59,248 nucleotides of DNA, taken from NCBI RefSeq assembly GCF_938030755.1, contig NZ_CALHIF010000071.1, positions 1 to 59,248 of the forward strand, in the 5' to 3' direction. This DNA comes from an uncultured Granulicatella sp. (GTDB lineage Bacteria; Bacillota; Bacilli; Lactobacillales; Aerococcaceae). The stretch's first letter is position 1; each line of letters starts with the position of its first letter. The position numbers and the translations under genes were made by a program. Shown here in pieces: positions 19,258 through 28,054 of the stretch. The notes beneath the pieces are model-generated. The model was not told where the DNA came from. It did no database searches and saw nothing but the letters and a program-made list of their open reading frames with translations.

Positions 19258-20589
19258 TTAGTTTTGTGTTGGTGAAGTATTCGATAATAGTTTCTCATAT
19301 GCGAATTCATATTTTTGTACATCTCCTGCCCCCATAAAGACAATCACCGCATCTTTATATGAAAGAAGTGGAGATACATTTTCAAGTGGTAATACTTTCG
19401 CTCCACCCTTTACTAATTTTGCTAAATCTTCAATAGAAACATCACCAGCTTCTTCACGAACTGACGCAAAAATTTCACATAGGTAAACGTGGTCTGCTAG
19501 AGATAATACTGAAGCAAACTCCTCTAAAAGTGCGATTGTTCTTGTAAAAGTATGAGGTTGGAAGACAGCTACTACTTCTTTATCAGGATACTTTTGTCGA
19601 GCCGCATCTAATGTAGCGCGAATTTCAGAAGGATGATGTGCATAGTCATCAATAACCGTTACGCCATTAATGACTTTTTCAGAGAAGCGACGTTTTACGC
19701 CACTAAATGTTCGAAACTGCTGAGCTAATTCATTTGAATCTAATTGATTTAAGTAGTAGAAAGCGATAATTGCAAGAGCATTTAAGATGTTATGGTCCCC
19801 GTAAGTAGGAATGTAAAAATGACCATATAATTCTCCATGAATATACACATCAAAATAACTTCCTGCCTTCTCTTTACGGATGTTTTTAGCAATCACATCA
19901 TTATGTTCACCAACACCATAATAGGTTACAGGAACAATAGCCTCTAGTGTACGAAGTCTTTCATCATCACCACAAGCAATAATCCCTTTTTTCACTTGTT
20001 TACCGAATGCTTCAAAAGCACTTTGAACATCATCGATATTTGTATAGTAATCAGGGTGGTCAAAGTCGATATTTGTCATGATAGCATAATCCGGACGGTA
20101 CGCCATAAAGTGACGTTTATATTCACAAGCTTCTAATACGAAGTGTTCTGAACTTTCAACACCTTTTCCAGTCCCATCTCCAATAAGGTAACTTGTTGGT
20201 TCCATTCCACTTAATACGTGGGCTAACAAACCTGTTGTGCTCGTTTTTCCATGAGAACCTGTAATCGCAACACTCTTATAATTTTTCAACAATTCTCCTA
20301 AAAATTTATGGTATCGAATTACTTCTATTCCTTTTTCGCGAGCGGCAACTAATTCTTCATGGCTATCTGGAAATGCATTACCTGCAATCACAATTTGTCC
20401 TTCTTTTATATTAGAGGCGCTAAAAGGTAGTATAGGAATCCCCGCTTCTTCAAGTCCTCTTTGTGTGAAGAAATACTCTTCTAAATCAGAGCCTTGTACT
20501 TTATATCCTTCACCATGCAGAACTAATGCTAGAGCGCTCATTCCAGAGCCTTTAATTCCTGTAAAATGATAAATCTTGCTTTTATCCAT
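19258..20589 (-). CDS. murC: UDP-N-acetylmuramate--L-alanine ligase
   Basis: ATP-dependent ligase that adds L-alanine to UDP-MurNAc, the first amino acid of the peptidoglycan stem. It has an N-terminal Rossmann domain (GIKGSGMSALA near 13), ATP-binding loop GSHGKTSTTG near 111, and the Mur-ligase motif DDYAHHPSE near 312. The 443 residues are normal for Bacilli. It lies 23 bases after the 267-residue unknown gene and ends the ytpR-unknown-murC run. Confidence 0.96.
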   Translation of the reverse strand: MDKSKIYHFTGIKGSGMSALALVLHGEGYKVQGSDLEEYFFTQRGLEEAGIPILPFSASNIKEGQIVIAGNAFPDSHEELVAAREKGIEVIRYHKFLGELLKNYKSVAITGSHGKTSTTGLLAHVLSGMEPTSYLIGDGTGKGVESSEHFVLEACEYKRHFMAYRPDYAIMTNIDFDHPDYYTNIDDVQSAFEAFGKQVKKGIIACGDDERLRTLEAIVPVTYYGVGEHNDVIAKNIRKEKAGSYFDVYIHGELYGHFYIPTYGDHNILNALAIIAFYYLNQLDSNELAQQFRTFSGVKRRFSEKVINGVTVIDDYAHHPSEIRATLDAARQKYPDKEVVAVFQPHTFTRTIALLEEFASVLSLADHVYLCEIFASVREEAGDVSIEDLAKLVKGGAKVLPLENVSPLLSYKDAVIVFMGAGDVQKYEFAYEKLLSNTSPTQN

Positions 20590-20612
20590 TCTATCTCCTC
20601 ACTTTTCTACTA

Positions 20613-21416
20613 CTATTTTTTTGGATGACCATAAGGTAAATGTCGTCCCTGCTGTTCTTGTTCCATAATCATCGATAATGATTTTTTCATCGCGCGTCTT
20701 TGTTTTCTCGTTAGTGGTTTTTCTGGCACTTTTCGTCTTTCAACTTTTGTCTCCGGTAACCCTTCTAATAAGGACTCTTGTACAACTTCAACGTCAGATT
20801 CTTGTTTGCGTTTAAAGGCGGGAACATAGCCTTTAGTTGAAAAAAATTGACTTTGTACTGGCTTCTCATGAGAGGTACCATTGTACTCTTTCAAGCGTTT
20901 TTCGATGGTATCTTCTTGTTCCTCAACCGACACCAATAAGGATTCTTCCTTCTCGAATAAAATCAAGTCCATGCTATTTGGCAATAACTCTCTTTCTAAC
21001 TCACGATAAGAAACTTTTGGTGTCTCCTCTTGTTCTAAACCTCTTGTACTTGAAGGTACCGTACTCGGTTTAAAAGGTTTGCGTTGATTCGTATTCAAAT
21101 AAGAAGTCCAATCCACACGCGGTTTATATTTTTGATGACCTTCTGTTGCTTTTTCCTTAAATGAACGGAATTGCGCTGGTAATTGATGCAGCACTTTTTC
21201 ACTCGATTGAAAAAGTGCTGCATCAGGTCTCTCATCAAATGGTAAGGATTCATGTGGAGTCTCATCTTTTCTAGTTGCATCAACTCGCGTCATTTCTTCG
21301 ACGACTTGATCTTCAAAAGTTTGACCTTGCTTCAAGTAATTTGGAAAAATAGTATTTTCTCGTCTTGATTGCAAAGAAGCGAATGAATCGTTTTTCTCGT
21401 TAAATGGTTCATTCAT
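20613..21416 (-). CDS. Unrecognised hydrophilic protein at the SftA position
   Basis: Not recognised. A 267-residue, highly charged, probably largely disordered protein with no membrane segment. It is rich in Glu, Lys, Gln, Ser and Pro and has a basic cluster RKQRRAMKKSL near the C-terminus. The start is backed by AAGGAGG. In Bacillus the gene between ytpR and murC encodes the DNA translocase SftA. Here that position holds this protein, with no Walker motifs. It could be a surviving non-motor linker region of such a protein or an unrelated division or regulatory factor. It is clearly coding, since it keeps tight spacing (17 and 23 bases) to its neighbours. Confidence 0.7.
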   Translation of the reverse strand: MNEPFNEKNDSFASLQSRRENTIFPNYLKQGQTFEDQVVEEMTRVDATRKDETPHESLPFDERPDAALFQSSEKVLHQLPAQFRSFKEKATEGHQKYKPRVDWTSYLNTNQRKPFKPSTVPSSTRGLEQEETPKVSYRELERELLPNSMDLILFEKEESLLVSVEEQEDTIEKRLKEYNGTSHEKPVQSQFFSTKGYVPAFKRKQESDVEVVQESLLEGLPETKVERRKVPEKPLTRKQRRAMKKSLSMIMEQEQQGRHLPYGHPKK

Positions 21417-21432
21417 GACTCCGTATCCTCCT

Positions 21433-22059
21433 TTATTGTAAGTTTAATGATTTAAATGGCGTCCCTACTGGAGTCGCATCATCTAATACTAAGATTCCTT
21501 TTTTCGCTGGTGCATTTTCTAATCCTAATTCACGCGCTGAGCAAAGCATTCCATAACTTGCCACACCGCGTAATTCACCTGCCCAAATAATAGCACCACT
21601 TGGCATTACTGTACCAGGTTTAGCAACGACTACTTTTTGTCCTTCTTTTACATTTGGTGCTCCGCAGACGATTTGTAACACTTCAGAGTCACTAACTCGT
21701 GTCATTGTAACGTGTAAGTGGTCAGAATCTTCATGATCCACGCAACTTTCAACGTATCCAACAACGAGTGCATCTTCAGGTGTTAAATCTAAAGAAGAAA
21801 CATCAAATCCGGCTTTTTCAATTAAGCCTTTCACCACTTCTTGTTGCTCGGGTGTTAAGATTTGTTGTCCATCTTCTTCAAATGAAATCACTTCAGAAAT
21901 CTTTTCAATATTATATCCTAGAACTTCTTTTGACTCACGAACAAAGACTTGAGTCACATTTCCTTTTTTCTCATAGTCAACATCGTAACGACTAGCCGAT
22001 CCGCTAGTTAATAATAACGTATCGCCGATTCCTTTTTTATTATAAAAACTTAGCCACAT
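21433..22059 (-). CDS. ytpR: tRNA-binding-domain protein YtpR
   Basis: 208-residue protein with a variable N-terminal domain (about 1-85). Its C-terminal EMAP/Trbp111-type OB fold resembles the N-terminal tRNA-binding domain of PheT, with conserved ALVVGYVESC, IVCGAPNVKEGQKVVVA and GMLCSARELGL. It probably binds structured RNA, and the cellular role is unclear. It belongs to the conserved pepA(ytoP)-ytpP-ytpR-sftA-murC neighbourhood of Bacilli. Confidence 0.9.
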   Translation of the reverse strand: MWLSFYNKKGIGDTLLLTSGSASRYDVDYEKKGNVTQVFVRESKEVLGYNIEKISEVISFEEDGQQILTPEQQEVVKGLIEKAGFDVSSLDLTPEDALVVGYVESCVDHEDSDHLHVTMTRVSDSEVLQIVCGAPNVKEGQKVVVAKPGTVMPSGAIIWAGELRGVASYGMLCSARELGLENAPAKKGILVLDDATPVGTPFKSLNLQ

Positions 22060-22077
22060 AAATTTACCTCTTTATTA

Positions 22078-23163
22078 TTAATTTGTTCTTCCATCTAAAA
22101 TGGTGTTCACTGTGCTACGGTCTAACGCACGGATTGTTTGGATGACCATTTCACGTGCTGCTTCGTAGTCACGAATGGAGAACATTGTTTGGTGTGTATG
22201 GATATAACGAGCACATACTCCAATCACTGCACTTGGAACGCCTTGATTCATTAAGTGTGCTTTACCAGCATCTGTTCCACCTTGAGAAACAAAGTATTGG
22301 AACGGAATGTTATGTGTTAAAGCTGTGTCTTCTAAAAATTCTTTCATACGAGGAAGAGTCACCATACCTGGATCTAAAATACGTAATAAGAATCCTTGGT
22401 CTAAGTGGCCAAATGTTTCTTTTGACCCATTAATATCGTCTGCCGCTGAGCAGTCTACCGCAAAGAATAAATCAGGATTGAACTTCGTCACACTTGGACC
22501 TGTTCCACGTAATCCGACTTCCTCCTGCACGTTTGCTCCAGCGATTAATGTATTTGGTAATTCCTCGTCTTTAACAGCTTTTAATGCTTCAAGAACCACT
22601 GTACATCCGTAACGGTTATCCCACGATTTAGAAATCATGCGTTTCTTATTCGCAGTCCAAATAGTTTCTACGTCTGGAACAATTGTATCGCCAGGACGGC
22701 AACCATATTCAAGCGCTTCTTCGCGTGAAGTAAAACCTGCATCAAATAAAATATCCGTTACTTTCACTGCTGCTTGTTGCCCACCAGCCGCACGTAATAA
22801 ATGTGGTGGAATGGAAGAAGAAATAATTGGGTAGTCCCCTTTACGTGTTAATAATGTAAAACGTTGTGCTGAAACTACGTATGGGTTCCATCCCCCTAAA
22901 GGACTTACTTTGAACATTCCGTTTGGAGTGATATTTGTCACCATGAATCCAACTTCGTCCATATGTGCTGCAATCATAATGCGAGGTGCATCTTCTTTAA
23001 TGCTCTCACGAACCCCAAAAATCCCACCTAAACCGTCTTGTTCAATACGGTCTACTAAAGGTGTTAATTCGCTTCTCATAAAGTCACGAATACGGCCCTC
23101 ATGCCCACTTGTTCCTTTCATTTCTGTTAACGTTTTGATTAATTGTTCTGTATGAGCTTCCAT
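22078..23163 (-). CDS. pepA: M42-family glutamyl aminopeptidase (PepA/YtoP)
   Basis: Cytosolic tetrahedral-type metallo-aminopeptidase that trims N-terminal acidic or other residues from peptides. The two-metal site is visible: His in AAHMDEVG near residue 67, Asp in SWDNRYG near 180, the Glu pair in NVQEEVGLRG near 213, Asp in AVDCSAADD near 235 and a distal His in YIHTHQTMFS near 320. At 361 residues it is the usual size. It lies 18 bases before ytpR and probably shares its transcript. Confidence 0.93.
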   Translation of the reverse strand: MEAHTEQLIKTLTEMKGTSGHEGRIRDFMRSELTPLVDRIEQDGLGGIFGVRESIKEDAPRIMIAAHMDEVGFMVTNITPNGMFKVSPLGGWNPYVVSAQRFTLLTRKGDYPIISSSIPPHLLRAAGGQQAAVKVTDILFDAGFTSREEALEYGCRPGDTIVPDVETIWTANKKRMISKSWDNRYGCTVVLEALKAVKDEELPNTLIAGANVQEEVGLRGTGPSVTKFNPDLFFAVDCSAADDINGSKETFGHLDQGFLLRILDPGMVTLPRMKEFLEDTALTHNIPFQYFVSQGGTDAGKAHLMNQGVPSAVIGVCARYIHTHQTMFSIRDYEAAREMVIQTIRALDRSTVNTILDGRTN

Positions 23164-23211
23164 TGTATCCTCTTCTTTCCTAGCACTTTAAAATATCTTA
23201 TAAACGCGCCA

Positions 23212-23234
23212 AAAGCTGGAGGAACTCCAGCTTT
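23212..23234 (-). terminator. Terminator after the PepSY-like gene
   Basis: Perfect 10-bp GC-rich stem (23212-23221 with 23225-23234) with a three-base loop. The minus-strand tail is only four T residues, so termination may be partial and allow read-through to pepA. Confidence 0.6.
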
Positions 23235-23240
23235 CTTTGA

Positions 23241-23567
23241 TTATCCAATTTTGTATAAATCAATAATGGCTCCTGTTTTTGCATCTGCATAAAATTCGTA
23301 TTGGACAAGTTCATCATCTTCCTTGCGAGTAACCCCGCCATAATAAACTTCCCCATAAAATTCTGGGCTATCCACGAATACAGGTTCCATTTCAATCCAA
23401 GAGCCTTCGATGGTTCCTACGACTTGAAATAATTTACGTACATTTTGAACAATAACATCTCCATTGACGTTTCTACGTTCAAACCATTTTGAAGCGGCCC
23501 ATGCTCCAATAACAGCACCTGCTGCTAGAAGGAAACTTGCGCCTTTGAAACTATTTTTTGATCCCAT
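23241..23567 (-). CDS. Membrane-anchored PepSY/YPEB-like small protein
   Basis: 108 residues with one N-terminal hydrophobic segment (about 9-25) and an external domain. The ending QYEFYADAKTGAIIDLYKIG resembles the PepSY/YpeB fold, which in known cases inhibits peptidases or senses the envelope. It is located between trmB and pepA, 22 bases downstream of trmB. The partner is unknown, and assignment rests on the C-terminal pattern alone. Confidence 0.65.
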   Translation of the reverse strand: MGSKNSFKGASFLLAAGAVIGAWAASKWFERRNVNGDVIVQNVRKLFQVVGTIEGSWIEMEPVFVDSPEFYGEVYYGGVTRKEDDELVQYEFYADAKTGAIIDLYKIG

Positions 23568-23589
23568 ATGAATCAGGCTCCTTTATTTG

Positions 23590-24258
23590 TTATTCAGGTT
23601 GTTTAAAAGCTTTTCTCTCTTGTGGGAAAATCACTTCCACACGATAAATCGGATGACCTTTTGCTGAAAATTTCTCTTCATATTCTGTCATCACATTTCC
23701 TGGAAATTCCACTTGATGTAAATCTAACCAAACTTGTTTTAACACAAGTCCAAATTGCGAGAATGAAGCAAGGCTGTATTCAAACAATCCGCGGTTATCT
23801 GTCTTGAAGTGTAATTCTCCAAATGGTGGTAATACTTTTTCATATCCTACTAAGAAACTCTCATGAGTCAAGCGACGTTTTGCATGACGTTTCTTTGGCC
23901 ATGGATCCGAGAAATTTAAGTAAATTTGAGCTACTTCACCATCTTCGAAGTAGTCTGTTACTTGTCCACCGTTCACATGTAATAATTGTAAGTTTGGAAC
24001 ATCTGCTGCAAGAGCTTTTTCAAGTGCGACTACTAGGACGCTTTCTTGAATTTCAATTCCAATATAGTTAATGTTTGGGTTTTGACGTGCCATACCGCTC
24101 ACGAATTGGCCTTTCCCAGAACCAATCTCAATATGGATTGGATTGTTATTGCCAAAACGTTCATGCCATCTTCCCTTCCATTGCGCTGGATCTTGGATGA
24201 CCATTTCTGGGTGAGAGGCTAAAGTATCTTTTGCCCAAGGTTTATTTCTTAATCTCAA
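23590..24258 (-). CDS. trmB: tRNA (guanine-N7-)-methyltransferase TrmB
   Basis: Methylates N7 of G46 in the variable loop of tRNA using SAM. The SAM-binding loop is EIGSGKGQF near residue 46, the signature FSDPWPKKRHAKRRL near 118 and C-terminal MTEYEEKFS near 193. Length 222. The start is a TTG at 24258, which overlaps the ytmP stop (TTGA) and aligns with the usual MRxRxKPWA opening of the family. Translation is therefore probably coupled to ytmP. Confidence 0.95.
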   Translation of the reverse strand: MRLRNKPWAKDTLASHPEMVIQDPAQWKGRWHERFGNNNPIHIEIGSGKGQFVSGMARQNPNINYIGIEIQESVLVVALEKALAADVPNLQLLHVNGGQVTDYFEDGEVAQIYLNFSDPWPKKRHAKRRLTHESFLVGYEKVLPPFGELHFKTDNRGLFEYSLASFSQFGLVLKQVWLDLHQVEFPGNVMTEYEEKFSAKGHPIYRVEVIFPQERKAFKQPE

Positions 24259-25076
24259 AGTCTAACTCCTGTATATTCTTCTGTGGGTTTTCCAATACGA
24301 TTATTGTAAATCGACTTCACCAAAAGAATTTTCTCATTCATTTCAAGGTAACGTCCCTCGAAGTGCGTTTTCTTAATATAATTCAAGCAATTCATTAAGG
24401 CATACCATTCAATTCGTTGATAAATATTTGTAGACAGTTGTAATCCATACATATCAAGCCATTCACCCCATTGATGAACGGGAATGTATTGTGTCAAGAT
24501 CATTGTCAAATCAGAAACCGGATCGGCAAGACGAACCATTTCCCAGTCGACAAGGTAGAGCTTTCCGTCTTCAGATAACATAAAGTTACGACGATCAAGA
24601 TCTCCGTGACAAACTGTTTTTCCAACTTCGCTAACAAGCGGAATTGTTTCAATTAAGTAATTTAACACTTCGTTTAAGAAACGGTGGGTTTGTAATCCTG
24701 ATTGTAAATTATTTAAATATTCATCGATGAATTTTTGAGTGCTATACTCTTCACCTTGAATTTGTTGTAACATTTGTAAAAGATTTGGGGATTGATGAAT
24801 CTGTTTTAACAGTTCAATGACTTCGACGGACCCCATTTCTTCCTTAGTGAGGGATCTGCCAGACAACCATTCTTGAGCTGTAATGACATCACCATTACCT
24901 GCACGTTTGGTCCATATTAACTTAGGAGTGATACCTTCACCCGATAGCACCGCTAAAAACGGTGAAGCATTTCTCTTTAGAAATACACGTTCATGGTCTT
25001 TTACTCCCATGTACGCTTGACCGGTGTCCCCACCAATTGGATGGAGATCCCATCCTGAGTCCATGTTATATTCCAT
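24255..25076 (-). CDS. ytmP: YtmP-like phosphotransferase (APH/choline-kinase fold)
   Basis: Aminoglycoside-phosphotransferase/choline-kinase-fold protein of 273 residues. The catalytic loop is CHGDLDRRNFM (HGDLxxxN) near residue 158, and the metal-binding VDWE with the following DP lies near 177. YtmP homologues occur next to trmB across Bacilli. The substrate is unknown, and a sugar or thiamine-type alcohol has been proposed for relatives. The stop overlaps the trmB start. Confidence 0.85.
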   Translation of the reverse strand: MEYNMDSGWDLHPIGGDTGQAYMGVKDHERVFLKRNASPFLAVLSGEGITPKLIWTKRAGNGDVITAQEWLSGRSLTKEEMGSVEVIELLKQIHQSPNLLQMLQQIQGEEYSTQKFIDEYLNNLQSGLQTHRFLNEVLNYLIETIPLVSEVGKTVCHGDLDRRNFMLSEDGKLYLVDWEMVRLADPVSDLTMILTQYIPVHQWGEWLDMYGLQLSTNIYQRIEWYALMNCLNYIKKTHFEGRYLEMNEKILLVKSIYNNRIGKPTEEYTGVRL

Positions 25077-25128
25077 CTATTCCATCCCTAACGACAAATT
25101 CTGTTTCCTTTAATAAATCTATTCTTTT

Positions 25129-25157
25129 ATTTTATGGTTTTATGCCGTTTGAGTCAA
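25129..25157 (-). promoter_or_regulatory. Promoter of ytmP-trmB
   Basis: On the minus strand TTGACT (complement of 25152-25157) and TAAAAT (complement of 25129-25134) with exactly 17 bases between them, 53 bases before ytmP. Confidence 0.7.
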
Positions 25158-25185
25158 GTTTGTGCGCTACTTTCAGCCTACAAAC

Positions 25186-26427
25186 TTAAATTTTTCTTCT
25201 CTTCTTAAGGAATCGATACCGTAAATAAAATTGTGTGAATAAGATTCCGAAAATCGGATAGAAAACAATACCTATTAAACCAATTAATTCGCGCATACCA
25301 ATTGCAGAAGAAATCCCAAGTACGACACCGGATGCGACCATTGTCATCATGAGGACCGATAAATTATCCTTAAGACGAGTATTGCTATCTACTAGAGATG
25401 CAAAATGACTATTTTGTGTATTCGCGCTTTGGATGACTCCAACAAGTTGGAATCCTAAAAGCATCACAAGTAACGCATTTACGATAAAGTTCCAATAATA
25501 CGGTTGTGAGAATAACGCTACTAAAAAGCTCACGACTGCTAGTTGCAATAACAAACTCATATATTGGCTTGTACGAATGACTGTACGACTTACTAAATAG
25601 CGATGACCACTTGGTTGATTCCCAACAAGCACCTTCAATACGCCATCTAAATAAGAGCGACGATGCGCTTGAGGTTTATGCACCATTGGCACATCTACAA
25701 ATAAGGCAAGCAAACGATAAATGCGTTGTTGTCTTTCTAATTCCATTTCAATCATTTTATCAAATTGGTATACAAACGCTGCTTTCCCATAATATTGTTC
25801 GACAAAGATACTTAGAAGTACCGGAATTACCAATAATACAATTGACCAACCTTCAGAAATCCATAAAAACATTCCGAAGAAGTTTGCTACTGCAATCATG
25901 TAAATACCCAGTTTTTCCATCCATGTAAAATGAAGGACTCCACGATAAGAATATTTCGTACAACGGAATAATAAGTCTTTAAAGAACACTTGTAATAGGA
26001 ATAATTTAACGAACATACTCCAATTCGTGCCATACGCTTGAGCCACAATTGGAAAGATTATTCCGGTTGAAGCCATCATCACAAGTAGCGGAAGTACCCA
26101 ACTACGACGAATGGCTTTTTGTAAATACGACTTAAAGTCTTGTCCTACTACCGATAAAAAAATCCCATCAGCTGGTTCGAGTAAGGTTGCTACCCCTCCG
26201 AAGAACGGAACACTCGCTAGTAAAGCTCCAAGCAATCCTAACAATTGTAATTCCAACACACGAATCGTTTGAATCCAACTCGAATATTGCACCATGATAA
26301 AACCAAATAAGAAAAATAAGACAATCAAAAAATGGTCATTCAGTACATAACGCATATACTTCATGCTTTTCTTTTGATATTTTCTTACTCGAGTCTCAAA
26401 AACCTCTGCACTATTCATGGGCATCAT
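25186..26427 (-). CDS. ecsB: ABC transporter permease EcsB
   Basis: Membrane subunit of the EcsAB transporter, which in Bacillus, Staphylococcus and Enterococcus influences secretion, regulated proteolysis of membrane peptides and pheromone processing. It has 413 residues with about 8-10 hydrophobic helices and a central hydrophilic loop (about 225-275) rich in His and Arg. It overlaps ecsA by 17 bases. The family is recognised from the context plus the AEVFETRVRKYQKKSMKYMR start, typical of EcsB. Confidence 0.92.
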   Translation of the reverse strand: MMPMNSAEVFETRVRKYQKKSMKYMRYVLNDHFLIVLFFLFGFIMVQYSSWIQTIRVLELQLLGLLGALLASVPFFGGVATLLEPADGIFLSVVGQDFKSYLQKAIRRSWVLPLLVMMASTGIIFPIVAQAYGTNWSMFVKLFLLQVFFKDLLFRCTKYSYRGVLHFTWMEKLGIYMIAVANFFGMFLWISEGWSIVLLVIPVLLSIFVEQYYGKAAFVYQFDKMIEMELERQQRIYRLLALFVDVPMVHKPQAHRRSYLDGVLKVLVGNQPSGHRYLVSRTVIRTSQYMSLLLQLAVVSFLVALFSQPYYWNFIVNALLVMLLGFQLVGVIQSANTQNSHFASLVDSNTRLKDNLSVLMMTMVASGVVLGISSAIGMRELIGLIGIVFYPIFGILFTQFYLRYRFLKKRRKI

Positions 26428-27151
26428 CCCCTGTCGTTAATGCAAAGTAGATTTCCTCTAAAGAAGATTCTTCAATATTCGAAGTGGCGCGTAAGCCTTC
26501 GATATCGCCTTGAGCAATCACTTTTCCTTCGTGTAACACGATGAAACGATCGCAATACTTCTCAGCAGTGTCCAATACGTGAGTGGACATTAGAATCGCT
26601 GCACCTTTTTCTTTTTTCTCTTTTAAGACTTGAAGTAAAGTACGGATCCCTAGTGGGTCCAGCCCTAAGAATGGTTCATCGACCACATAGACTGGTACAT
26701 CTAGCATTAACGCACAGACGATTAATACTTTTTGCTTCATCCCTTTTGAGAAGTACGCTGGAAACCAGTCCAATTGCTTCGTTAAACGGAATGCTTCCAC
26801 AAGCTCCATCGCATGCTTCATTGTCTCTTCGTTCATTTGATTATACGAGCGAGCTACAAATTCAATGTGTTCTCTAAACGTCAATTCTTCGTAAAGAACT
26901 GGACTTTCTGGAATGACCGCAATCGATTGACGGTAGCCACGTTGGTTTTCGAGGATGCTTAATTTCTCCACTTCCACTCTTCCGCTAAAAGGGGTAAGTT
27001 GTCCAATAATCGTTTTAATCGTCGTACTCTTTCCGGCACCATTCAGCCCGATTAGGCCACAAATCTCCCCTGGATTCACATTAAAAGTGATGTCTGTAAT
27101 GACAGGAACTTTCGTGTATCCTGCAGTCACTTTGTTTAATTGTAGTGTCAT
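26411..27151 (-). CDS. ecsA: ABC transporter ATP-binding protein EcsA
   Basis: ATPase subunit of the Ecs transporter. Walker A GLNGAGKST near residue 36, signature FSKGMKQKV (degenerate LSGGQ) near 136, Walker B VYVVDEPFLGLDP near 155, and a His switch in STHVLD. The 246 residues are the same as Bacillus EcsA. It is transcribed with ecsB from an extended -10 promoter. As in Bacillus, hit lies divergently upstream, here with a TMEM175-like gene inserted between. Confidence 0.95.
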   Translation of the reverse strand: MTLQLNKVTAGYTKVPVITDITFNVNPGEICGLIGLNGAGKSTTIKTIIGQLTPFSGRVEVEKLSILENQRGYRQSIAVIPESPVLYEELTFREHIEFVARSYNQMNEETMKHAMELVEAFRLTKQLDWFPAYFSKGMKQKVLIVCALMLDVPVYVVDEPFLGLDPLGIRTLLQVLKEKKEKGAAILMSTHVLDTAEKYCDRFIVLHEGKVIAQGDIEGLRATSNIEESSLEEIYFALTTGDDAHE

Positions 27152-27180
27152 ATAGATTCTCCTATCTAACTATTCTCCTC

Positions 27181-27209
27181 ATTATACCATAAAGCTAAAA
27201 AAGTGTGAA
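27181..27209 (-). promoter_or_regulatory. Promoter of ecsAB
   Basis: On the minus strand TTCACA (complement of 27204-27209) and a perfect TATAAT (complement of 27181-27186) with a 17-base spacer and an upstream TGG. The -35 element lies inside the terminator stem of the preceding gene. Confidence 0.65.
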
Positions 27210-27237
27210 AGGACGCTGTTTAAACGCCTTTCACACT
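27202..27237 (-). terminator. Terminator after the TMEM175-like gene
   Basis: Perfect 11-bp stem (27202-27212 with 27227-27237), followed on the minus strand by TTTTTT. Confidence 0.85.
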
Positions 27238-27258
27238 CAAAGCCACTTATCCAATTCT

Positions 27259-27921
27259 TTATTCTTTTTGACCTCGTTTTAATCGTCCATCGTCAAATCT
27301 GCTTAATACTTTATCCGAAAATACAACTAAATCTTCATCAACAAAAATATAGCGATTTTTTCCGACTTTAAAACGAGATAAAAATTTCGTAATTGGTATT
27401 AATAAATAGAAATATATCACGATTTGCGGTCTCACAAAGGATAACCCTAAAATAATTACTGAAGTTAAATAAGAACGAATATGAAATCTTTTGAACACCT
27501 TAAGCATTTCATCCGTCCTTTCATAGTTCGCTTCTTCTAAAGATTGTTTCAATACAAAATAGTTTTCGATATCAAATAATACGGAAATAATCGCAATTAA
27601 AATCCCGTATGCTAGTAAAGAAACCACTCGATTTTCAAAACTAAATAAGAATTTCGTAAATAACGGGATGAGACAGATTCCCAAATGTGCTAATAAATCA
27701 ATCGATAAAATCGAAAACGAGATTCGTTTTGATCGACCAAAAAATTGAGACCGTTCAAACCAAAAGTTCGCAATGACAACAAAACTTTGCGCAAATAAAA
27801 AGATTTCTCTTGCAAACTGCCACATATCCTCCATCGATGTTGGTGTATTGATTTCTAATACTAAAACGGTTATCGCAATGGCAATAATTGCATCGCTTAA
27901 CGCATCTAATTTTCCCTTCAT
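27259..27921 (-). CDS. TMEM175-family (DUF1211) potassium-channel-like protein
   Basis: Small membrane protein of 220 residues. It opens with LDALSDAIIAIAITVLVLEI, the first-helix signature of bacterial TMEM175 homologues (normally FSD, here LSD). About five to six hydrophobic helices follow. Bacterial members form tetrameric K+-selective channels. The protein is slightly longer than the usual 190-200, with a charged C-terminal tail. It lies between ecsA and hit on the minus strand. Confidence 0.8.
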   Translation of the reverse strand: MKGKLDALSDAIIAIAITVLVLEINTPTSMEDMWQFAREIFLFAQSFVVIANFWFERSQFFGRSKRISFSILSIDLLAHLGICLIPLFTKFLFSFENRVVSLLAYGILIAIISVLFDIENYFVLKQSLEEANYERTDEMLKVFKRFHIRSYLTSVIILGLSFVRPQIVIYFYLLIPITKFLSRFKVGKNRYIFVDEDLVVFSDKVLSRFDDGRLKRGQKE

Positions 27922-28054
27922 AAAGACGCCTCACTTTCATTTTGATATTTTAGGCGATGTTCTATCAAAATGCAATGAACAACAACCGCTTCTAGTCTTT
28001 CATTTTACAGCATTTTTTGATACCATAGAGTTACGAACTCAAGGAGGAAATACC

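Noticed and set aside
27773..28054. 94-residue N-terminal extension of the HIT protein
   Set aside because: It reads antisense through the TMEM175-like gene. The real start at 28055 has a strong ribosome binding site.
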